6,766 bases of DNA from Rhodospirillaceae bacterium (GTDB lineage Bacteria > Pseudomonadota > Alphaproteobacteria > MPNO01 > UBA2964), in NCBI GenBank assembly GCA_018660305.1, contig JABJKO010000121.1, positions 1-6,766 on the forward strand, given 5' to 3'. Under the pieces are notes generated by a model. That model ran no database searches and was not told the DNA's origin. It was given only the letters and a program-made list of their open reading frames with translations. Position 1 is the first letter of the stretch. Each line of letters begins with the position of its first letter. Below are positions 1 through 4,380 of this stretch, piece by piece. The translations under genes were made by a program, and so were the position numbers.

Positions 1-735
1 ATTCTGCGCATCGAAGATATCGATGCCGGCCGTTGCAAGCCCGAATTCGAAGAGGCCATCTATGAGGACCTCCAATGGCTAGGTTTGGAATGGGAGAGGC
101 CGGTGCGCCGTCAGTCGGATCATATGGCGGATTACCGCGAGGCGTTGTCGGTGCTTGAAACCGCCGGCATGACCTATCCCTGTTTTTGCACCCGGGGCCA
201 TATCAGGGCCGAGATCCAGCGCATGGGCGGCGCGCCGCATGCGGACGCAGGGGAGGCGGTGTATCCGGGGACCTGCCGCGCCCTCTCCGATGACGAACGG
301 CAGGCCCGCATCGCGGCCGGGGAACAGCACGCCATACGGCTTCGCATGGCGCAAGCCGCGGAGAAGGTGGGGCCGCTCCATTGGCACGATGGGGGACGGG
401 GGGACATTCCCATCGATGTGCTGCGCCATGGTGATGTGGTGATTGCCCGAAAAGACATCCCGACCAGCTATCATCTGGCGGTGACGATCGATGATGACAA
501 GCAGGGCGTCACCCTGGTGACCCGTGGCGAGGATCTGGTGGCCTATACGGATATTCACCGGGTCCTGCAGGCATTGCTGGGGCTGAGAGTGCCCGGCTAC
601 CATCACCACAAGCTGCTGACCGACGAAGACGGCAATCGTTTGGCAAAACGCGACCGTTCGATCACCCTCCGGGCTTTGCGGGAGAGCGGTGCGACACCGG
701 AGGGAATCTCGAAAATGGCTGGAATCGAAACCTAG
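1..735 (+). CDS. gluQ: Glutamyl-Q tRNA(Asp) synthetase (GluQ-RS), 5'-truncated
   Basis: The frame is open from base 1, so the gene begins before the window; 244 residues are visible and roughly the first 40-50, including the HIGH-type ATP motif, are missing. Visible marks of the class I GluRS-like catalytic core are RIEDID at residues 3-8, a zinc site of the GluQ-RS kind (CFC at 61-63, then Y88 and C92 in VYPGTC), YHLAVTIDD around 157-165, TRGEDL near 174-179, and LAKRD at 214-218 in place of a canonical KMSKS. The protein ends right after the catalytic part, with no anticodon-binding domain, which separates GluQ-RS from true GluRS. Family knowledge: the enzyme activates glutamate and attaches it to queuosine at position 34 of tRNA(Asp) in the cytoplasm. 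An internal TTG near base 85 is a leucine codon, not the start. The gene converges on the Rid gene, with 11 bp between the two stop codons and no clear terminator. Confidence 0.93.
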   Translation: MLRIEDIDAGRCKPEFEEAIYEDLQWLGLEWERPVRRQSDHMADYREALSVLETAGMTYPCFCTRGHIRAEIQRMGGAPHADAGEAVYPGTCRALSDDERQARIAAGEQHAIRLRMAQAAEKVGPLHWHDGGRGDIPIDVLRHGDVVIARKDIPTSYHLAVTIDDDKQGVTLVTRGEDLVAYTDIHRVLQALLGLRVPGYHHHKLLTDEDGNRLAKRDRSITLRALRESGATPEGISKMAGIET

Positions 736-746
736 CAGCCTGCAAA

Positions 747-1172
747 TCAATCGGCGATGGCTATGGCGTTAATTTCGATCAGGCACCTCGGATCGGTGGC
801 GAGTTGGACCACCTGGACGGTGGTGGTCGTCGGCTTGTTGTCACCGAAATAGTCGCCCCATATCCTGTTCAGGGAATCCTGATCCGATAGATCGGTCACA
901 AAGCGGTTCGCGGTCACGATATCGGCGAAACCCAGCCCAACCGCGTCCAATCCTTTCTTGAGATTTTCCAGCGCCGCGACGGATTGTCCCGCCATATCCG
1001 ACGGCATGGTATCGAATTCCTCGGGCCGGTGCGGGTGGTGGTGATAAACCGGTGCCGCCGTGACACCCGCGAGATAGACCGTCCTGCCCCCCGTTACCAC
1101 GATGGCCGGGGCATAGGGCATCCAGATATCCGGCGCATCCGGCCAGTGAACATGCTCAATGGATTTGGTCAT
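747..1172 (-). CDS. Rid-family (YjgF/YER057c/UK114) protein lacking the catalytic Arg
   Basis: A 141-residue protein with the whole Rid fold signature: VYLAGVTA near 32-39, the helix AALENLKKGLDAVGL at 66-80, FADIVTANRFVTDL at 82-95, and LIEINAIAIA at the end. The start at 1172 is preceded by AAAGGATAACGCG, a good ribosome site. Where RidA has PARSCVEV, with Arg105 binding the substrate carboxylate, this protein has PTTTTVQV (114-121), so Thr116 replaces the arginine; the later Glu (E133) is kept. Arg-less Rid proteins belong to subfamilies without shown 2-aminoacrylate deaminase activity, so a RidA name would be misleading. A histidine-rich insert, VYHHHPHRPEEF (42-53), lies after the first strand region and could be a subfamily mark or a metal or substrate site. 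The gene diverges from the plus-strand group that carries a second Rid protein. The family is secure; the substrate is unknown. Confidence 0.9.
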   Translation of the reverse strand: MTKSIEHVHWPDAPDIWMPYAPAIVVTGGRTVYLAGVTAAPVYHHHPHRPEEFDTMPSDMAGQSVAALENLKKGLDAVGLGFADIVTANRFVTDLSDQDSLNRIWGDYFGDNKPTTTTVQVVQLATDPRCLIEINAIAIAD

Positions 1173-1219
1173 CGCGTTATCCTTTGCCGGGGTTGGTGTC
1201 CGGCGCAGCTTCGTGAAGT

Positions 1220-1237
1220 GGCAATGTGTTCATTGCC
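1220..1237. promoter_or_regulatory. Perfect 18-bp palindrome (7-4-7), candidate operator
   Basis: GGCAATGtgttCATTGCC is a perfect 7-bp inverted repeat with a 4-bp spacer, in the 168-bp gap between two divergent genes (starts at 1172 minus and 1341 plus). It sits 48-65 bp upstream of the minus-strand Rid start. It ends three bases before a weak plus-strand promoter-like pair: TTGGCG at 1240-1245, an 18-bp spacer, and TAACAT at 1264-1269. The position suits a dimeric regulator serving both directions. It could instead form a small hairpin in a transcript. The palindrome is seen directly; the operator role is inference, and no regulator gene lies next to it in the window. Confidence 0.45.
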
Positions 1238-1340
1238 CCTTGGCGGGACGGCAGTAATACCCCTAACATGGATTCGTCCTTGCGGAGATTGAGACCGGGG
1301 GCAAAGGGGTTGGCAATCCGCAATTCAAGAGAGGATTACC

Positions 1341-1544
1341 ATGGAAGACAAGGGGAAAGATCCGGCCCATAATTTGAATGACCGGGTTGTGATCAAGAGA
1401 TGGCGGGCGACGGGGGTCGTGGTTGCCCGTACCTACGCACCGCTATGCTATGACATTCAATGTGCCAGGAAGCTTCATCGTAACGTGCCGGCTAAATGGG
1501 TTGAACCCTTGCCGCAGGGGAACGTTATTCGTCTGGTGGCCTGA
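1341..1544 (+). CDS. Small hypothetical protein, possible SH3/KOW-like barrel
   Basis: A 67-residue ORF with a convincing ribosome site (AGAGGATTACC before ATG). I do not recognise the family. The sequence is rich in beta-type residues: NLNDRVVIKRWRATGVVVAR (12-31) reads like the first hairpin of a small SH3- or KOW-type barrel, followed by a segment with two cysteines (C37, C41) and HRNVPAKWVEPL at 46-57. The net charge is positive, so nucleic-acid or ribosome binding is possible but unproven. There is no signal peptide or membrane segment. It lies 80 bp upstream of the CCG iron-sulfur gene on the same strand and could be co-transcribed with it from the divergent intergenic region. The good ribosome site and the folded-looking composition favour a real gene. 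Confidence 0.6.
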   Translation: MEDKGKDPAHNLNDRVVIKRWRATGVVVARTYAPLCYDIQCARKLHRNVPAKWVEPLPQGNVIRLVA

Positions 1545-1624
1545 GGTTCGAAACCGCGGGCCTTGCCGATACAGGCTGTTTGAGTTTTCCGGATTGGCTG
1601 GAGGCAGCAAGCAAAGGAGCCCGC

Positions 1625-2593
1625 ATGTCTGATTTCGATTATGGCGCTTATTTCGGCCCGATCCTGCCGCTCGCCGACGCGACGCGGAGCGACGGCGATC
1701 GGTGTTGGGGCAGCGGCGCGGAAAACAACAAGCGGGCCCACGATTATGTTCTGTATCTTGGGTGCAACGTTCTCCGGACAGTGGCGCTGGCGGAAACCAT
1801 TGTCGCCATCCTGAACGAACTCGGCGTTGATTTTATTCCCCTCGGCGGCCCCGCGACCTGTTGCGGTATCATTCACCACGGCAATGGCGATGTGGCAATT
1901 TCCGAGAAACTGACCCGCCAGACCCTGGCCAAATTCGAGGGCTATGAGCCGAAGGCGGTGCTGACCTATTGTCCGTCCTGCCATAGCCATATGGATGACA
2001 GCCTCGCGACACCGGGGTTGGATTTTGACATTCCCTATTTGCATGTGACCGAATTCATCACCGAGAACCTGTCCCGGCTGACATTTAAAAACCGCGTTGA
2101 GCGGAAGGTCTACCTGCATGCCCATTCCGATAACGAACAGGCCAGATTGGATGCGAAATTTGCCCGCGCAATTCTGGAGGCTATTCCCGGGATCGAGGTT
2201 TTGGGAGAACCGGGGGGCGGTGAGTGGGGGCACGATTGCGGCGGCCGTCAGATTGGGATCATCGGTAAGGATACCCATGACCGGCTGACGGGAGAGATGT
2301 TCGCTACCGCCAGGGCGGATGGCGCCGATGTCATCGCCGGGCTCTATCATTCCTGCTACCGGCAATTCTGCGGGTTGGAGAGAGAGCAGGGTATGGAGAT
2401 CGTTCACTACACCGCGCTGGTTGCCGAGGCCCTTGGGTTGCCCGCCAAGCCGGAGGCCTTCAAGGCGCTGAAGCTGGAATCCAAACCCCATGAAGCGGCC
2501 CAGCGGCTCAAGGGACGCGCCGCCGCCCACGGGCTGAAAGAATCCGGACTGCGCGCGACGTTGGACGCGCATTTCAGCATACAGGAGCCGTGA
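1625..2593 (+). CDS. Stand-alone CCG-domain (HdrB-like) iron-sulfur protein
   Basis: A 322-residue cysteine-rich-domain protein related to heterodisulfide reductase subunit B and the GlcF/LutA type of oxidoreductase subunit. The ATG at 1625 was chosen because AAAGGAG precedes it with ideal spacing; a TTG 45 bp upstream has no ribosome site. The first CCG motif is complete: C47, x31, C79-C80, x35, C116-PS-C119. The second half is degraded: aligned by eye, S168, D204-C205 and Y241...C244 take the cluster positions, so only two of its five cysteines remain, with C249 nearby. No N-terminal CxxCxxC ferredoxin domain and no membrane segment are present, so it should be soluble and need a partner for electrons. 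Known family members use the CCG motif to bind a [4Fe-4S] cluster and act on thiols/disulfides or pass electrons. Its stop overlaps the start of the second Rid gene, implying coupled translation. The family is clear, the reaction unknown. Confidence 0.85.
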   Translation: MSDFDYGAYFGPILPLADATRSDGDRCWGSGAENNKRAHDYVLYLGCNVLRTVALAETIVAILNELGVDFIPLGGPATCCGIIHHGNGDVAISEKLTRQTLAKFEGYEPKAVLTYCPSCHSHMDDSLATPGLDFDIPYLHVTEFITENLSRLTFKNRVERKVYLHAHSDNEQARLDAKFARAILEAIPGIEVLGEPGGGEWGHDCGGRQIGIIGKDTHDRLTGEMFATARADGADVIAGLYHSCYRQFCGLEREQGMEIVHYTALVAEALGLPAKPEAFKALKLESKPHEAAQRLKGRAAAHGLKESGLRATLDAHFSIQEP

Positions 2594-3036
2594 TGAAACG
2601 GACATCAATTGTTCTGGCAGCGAACGACACTCGCCATATCGCCGGTTTGCAGGAAAGCGGAACGGCGGCGGCTTTTTGCGATGCTGTCCGGGTGGAAATC
2701 GGCGACGCGGCCCTTCTTTACATCTCCGGCGCCACACCCATAGATGACGACGGCAATCTGGTGGGCGACACCATGCTGGAACAGACCCGGCAGGTCCTTC
2801 GCCGTCTCAAGCGCGTCCTGGATGATCAGGGGGCGACATTCGCCGATATCGTCCGGGTGCGGGTCTTCGTGACCGATATCAGCCCGGAGGCTCTCCGGCA
2901 GGTCCACGCCGCCCGCAATGAGGTTTTCCCCGCCGATGCCCGGCCGGCCAGCACATTGGTGCAGATTTCCGGCATTATCCGAGAGGGTGGCATGGTCGAG
3001 ATCGACGCCGATGCGGTCATTCCTCTCTCCCGCTAG
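2593..3036 (+). CDS. Rid-family protein lacking the catalytic Arg, coupled to the CCG gene
   Basis: A 147-residue Rid-fold protein: LLYISGATPIDDDGNLVGD (41-59), the helix RQVLRRLKRVLDDQG (66-80), ADIVRVRVFVTDIS (84-97) and MVEIDADAVIP (134-144). The ATG overlaps the stop of the CCG gene by one base (TGATG), and AGGAG seven bases upstream lies inside that gene; a GTG three bases earlier is possible but less likely. Where RidA has PARSCVEV, this protein has PASTLVQI (118-125), so Ser120 replaces Arg105, while the later Glu (E136) is kept. It therefore should not be assumed to deaminate 2-aminoacrylate. It differs strongly from the other Rid protein in the window, which has a His-rich insert this one lacks, so the two are not a recent duplication. 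The overlap implies stoichiometric production with the Fe-S protein and a shared pathway or complex (inference). Confidence 0.9.
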   Translation: MKRTSIVLAANDTRHIAGLQESGTAAAFCDAVRVEIGDAALLYISGATPIDDDGNLVGDTMLEQTRQVLRRLKRVLDDQGATFADIVRVRVFVTDISPEALRQVHAARNEVFPADARPASTLVQISGIIREGGMVEIDADAVIPLSR

Positions 3037-3067
3037 ACAGGCGGGGCATCAAAATTCAACTCCCGGT

Positions 3068-3130
3068 AGCACTTTCTTAACGCCAAACTTCGTTAACTGG
3101 GTATCGTTACAATGATTAGCCAAAAGTGCT
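3068..3130. repeat. Inverted repeats and -10-like box upstream of hpt
   Basis: AGCACTTT (3068-3075) and AAAGTGCT (3123-3130) form a perfect 8-bp inverted repeat 47 bp apart. Inside it is a second one, TTAACG (3077-3082) and CGTTAA (3091-3096), with an 8-bp spacer. A good -10-like box, TACAAT, lies at 3108-3113, which would start a transcript about 23 bases before the hpt ATG, but no matching -35 is seen. The inner repeat would lie just upstream of RNA polymerase's -10 contact, so regulator binding is possible. The 106-bp gap otherwise holds no gene and no clear terminator for the upstream operon. The role is inferred. Confidence 0.35.
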
Positions 3131-3142
3131 TTCAGGGACCGC

Positions 3143-3559
3143 ATGTCCAGTTCAATTCACCAATCCAGCGCCGACGCCATAATTGCCAATTTGACACAGG
3201 AATTCCTTGTCGATGCCGCTGACCGGCTGGGAGAACTGGGTATTCTGGTCAGTAAGGCCATCGCCGGCGAGTTGGATATGCCATCGGTTCTTGCCGATAT
3301 AAGACGGGAAGTCCATACGTTGAAAGGCACGGGGAGTACTTTTGGATTTCCGTCGGTAACGGTGATTGCCCATCACCTGGAGAATTATCTGGCGGATTTG
3401 GAGACCCTTGATATCCGGCTGTTGGACGACGTGCTGCGATTTTTCGATCGTATGCAGGATATTACCGATTCCGGCGAGAATCCCGATGATGAGGCGCTGG
3501 CCGGGATCGTCCGGGCCCTGCCCGCAAAGGGCGCCGCGGGTGATGCTGGTTCATCATGA
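3143..3559 (+). CDS. Hpt (histidine phosphotransfer) domain protein
   Basis: A 138-residue single-domain protein. After a short Ser-rich start, a helix (LTQEFLVDAADRLGELG, 17-33) leads to the Hpt core, with the phosphoacceptor H58 in HTLKGTGSTFGFP (58-70). It is followed by VIAHHLENYLADLE (74-87), the usual next helix of Hpt four-helix bundles. No kinase, receiver or CheA P2-P5 domains are attached. Such proteins shuttle phosphate between receiver domains in the cytoplasm. AGGGA five bases before the ATG supports the start. No receiver gene is adjacent; the nearest two-component gene is the minus-strand CHASE2 kinase at the right end, and pairing with it is only a guess. The last residues, after about 125, look low-complexity, and the bases past the stop continue as protein-like sequence in the next frame, so the C-terminus may be altered by a frameshift. 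Confidence 0.88.
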   Translation: MSSSIHQSSADAIIANLTQEFLVDAADRLGELGILVSKAIAGELDMPSVLADIRREVHTLKGTGSTFGFPSVTVIAHHLENYLADLETLDIRLLDDVLRFFDRMQDITDSGENPDDEALAGIVRALPAKGAAGDAGSS

Positions 3560-3720
3560 TCGCGACATGAATGCGGAAATCACCAATCTGATCGACCGTT
3601 TGGACTAGAGGCCTACATTAGGTCTAATTGCTCCGCGCGGTTGAGAAAGCCTGCCGGCTTGACTAAAACAGTGCCAAATGACGGCCGTTAGCCGTGTATT
3701 GCAGGTCGAAAGGATGAGAG

Positions 3721-3936
3721 ATGGCGCTCTATTACACAAGATTGGTTGATGAGGGCGAAGAATACTGGTGGTGCGCCTGTGGCAGAAGCCAGACTCAGCC
3801 GTTTTGCGATGGCTCCCACAAGGGAACCGGTCTGTCACCGGTCCAGTATGTGGCGCCGCGCGACCGTCAGATCACTTTCTGCGGCTGCAAACGGACCGGC
3901 AACCCGCCATTCTGTGACGGAACTCACGAAAATTAG
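3721..3936 (+). CDS. Tandem CDGSH iron-sulfur protein
   Basis: A 71-residue protein made almost entirely of two CDGSH motifs of pattern CxCxxSx3PxCDGSH. The first has C18, C20, C29 and H33 in CDGSH; the second has C54, C56, C65 and H69 in CDGTH. Each motif should hold one [2Fe-2S] cluster with three-Cys one-His ligation, as in the MitoNEET family; the tandem layout in one small chain is a known prokaryotic form. No signal peptide or membrane anchor is present, so it is cytoplasmic. AGGA before the ATG gives a normal ribosome site. TTGACT at 3659-3664 could be a -35 box, but no convincing -10 follows. A hairpin lies 25 bp after the stop. CDGSH proteins are redox-active or cluster-transferring; the exact partner cannot be read here. 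The gene stands alone rather than in an iron-sulfur assembly operon. Confidence 0.93.
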   Translation: MALYYTRLVDEGEEYWWCACGRSQTQPFCDGSHKGTGLSPVQYVAPRDRQITFCGCKRTGNPPFCDGTHEN

Positions 3937-3961
3937 GAGCTTGGGACGGAGACGCAAAACG

Positions 3962-3988
3962 ACCCGCTTCTTTCTGGAAGGAGCGGGT
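3962..3988. terminator. Hairpin downstream of the CDGSH gene
   Basis: ACCCGCT (3962-3968) pairs with AGCGGGT (3982-3988), and CTT/AAG inside lengthens the stem around a small loop. On the plus strand it begins 25 bp after the CDGSH stop, but the following TTCGTATGTT is a poor T-tract. On the minus strand it is followed by CGTTTTGCG, so it may act in both directions between convergent genes, as a second stop for the zinc-ribbon transcript. Confidence 0.55.
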
Positions 3989-4014
3989 TCGTATGTTCTA
4001 CCGGATTTGTCGTG

Positions 4015-4033
4015 AAAACGCGTTTATAACGCG
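4015..4033 (-). terminator. Intrinsic terminator of the zinc-ribbon gene
   Basis: Read on the minus strand, CGCGTT-ata-AACGCG forms a 6-bp GC-rich stem with a 3-base loop, followed at once by TTTT. It starts 18 bp past the minus-strand stop codon at 4052, the expected place for a Rho-independent terminator. The T-run is short. Confidence 0.6.
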
Positions 4034-4051
4034 ACAGACTTAGGAAACGTC

Positions 4052-4222
4052 CTAGGCCGCCTCGAAGCTACTGCCGTTGCGCCAACTGTCCGACGATTTG
4101 CAACGCTTGCAAATGCGTTCGCCAGGCCAGCTGCTCTCAAACGACTCTTCGCATTTCAGGCAGTTGCGCGTTTTTACTTCGTAAACGCGTTCCGGTTCAG
4201 GTTTTGCTGCAATTTCAGCCAT
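4052..4222 (-). CDS. Small zinc-ribbon protein (56 aa)
   Basis: A 56-residue minus-strand protein that is easily missed because of its length. Two CxxC knuckles, CLKC (C21, C24) and CKRC (C38, C41), are 13 residues apart and make a classical four-cysteine zinc ribbon. The linker is EESFESSWPGERI, and the C-terminus reads SSDSWRNGSSFEAA. The N-terminal 20 residues are polar and probably unstructured. Zinc ribbons of this size usually bind nucleic acid or proteins; no more specific role can be given. The gene has its own promoter and terminator, and no Shine-Dalgarno is visible before the ATG: the predicted transcript start falls on the ATG, suggesting a leaderless mRNA. No in-frame ATG, GTG or TTG lies close upstream. 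It diverges from the Sel1-repeat gene and converges on the CDGSH gene. The intact cysteine pattern plus promoter and terminator make a real gene likely. Confidence 0.8.
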   Translation of the reverse strand: MAEIAAKPEPERVYEVKTRNCLKCEESFESSWPGERICKRCKSSDSWRNGSSFEAA

Positions 4223-4223
4223 A

Positions 4224-4241
4224 CCATACGGTAGCGTATGG
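4224..4241. promoter_or_regulatory. Perfect 18-bp palindrome over the -10 box, candidate operator
   Basis: CCATACGgtagCGTATGG is a perfect 7-bp inverted repeat with a 4-bp spacer. It covers the -10 box of the zinc-ribbon promoter and ends two bases before the start codon. A dimeric repressor here would block transcription directly. The shape recalls operators of TetR- or MarR-type regulators, but no such gene is in the window. Palindrome seen directly; function inferred. Confidence 0.5.
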
Positions 4242-4256
4242 CTGTATCAGAGTCAA
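4228..4256 (-). promoter_or_regulatory. Promoter of the zinc-ribbon gene (leaderless)
   Basis: On the minus strand, TTGACT (-35, bases 4256-4251) is followed after exactly 17 bases by TACCGT (-10, 4233-4228). The usual 6-7 base distance puts the transcript start at 4222 or 4221, the first bases of the ATG. The -35 is 5/6 to consensus, the -10 weaker (3/6). The -35 overlaps a GAGTC/GACTC (GANTC) site at 4250-4254, the target of the alphaproteobacterial CcrM methylase. Confidence 0.55.
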
Positions 4257-4345
4257 GAATTTCTTAACGATATTTGCAGTTTTGTAACAATCGCGACCGA
4301 TCTTCAATTCCGAAAACGGTGCTAACAGGGCCCTCTTTCCGAGCA

Positions 4346-4375
4346 TTGACGGATCCTCCGACAGACGATCATATT
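4346..4375 (+). promoter_or_regulatory. Promoter of the Sel1-repeat gene (leaderless)
   Basis: TTGACG (4346-4351), an 18-bp spacer, then CATATT (4370-4375). The expected transcript start is base 4381 or 4382, coinciding with the ATG of the Sel1 gene. No Shine-Dalgarno precedes that ATG (ATATTACCCC). The signal peptide begins exactly there, which supports the start. The -35 is 5/6 and the -10 is 4/6 to consensus. Confidence 0.5.
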
Positions 4376-4380
4376 ACCCC

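Noticed and set aside
79..750. A 223-codon minus-strand ORF opposite gluQ
   Set aside because: It mirrors gluQ, which has clear family motifs; the antisense translation shows no recognisable domain and is rich in Arg, His and Pro as antisense frames of GC-rich genes usually are.
1475..2737. A 420-codon minus-strand ORF opposite the CCG gene
   Set aside because: Its length comes from codon bias of the plus-strand gene. The plus frame has the exact CCG cysteine pattern and a good ribosome site, while the antisense product has no recognisable domain.
3077..3097. TTAA...TTAAC pair upstream of hpt as a CtrA binding site
   Set aside because: The spacing between the two TTAA half-sites is 12 bases, not the 7 required by the CtrA consensus.
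3606..3626. Imperfect hairpin TAGA-gg-CCTA / TAGG-TCTA after the Hpt region as a terminator
   Set aside because: The stem is AT-rich with a two-base bulge, and no T-run follows on either strand.
3681..3695. Small hairpin ACGGC-cgtta-GCCGT before the CDGSH gene as an attenuator or riboswitch
   Set aside because: A 5-bp stem alone is too short and has no T-run or known ligand-binding core; chance is likely.
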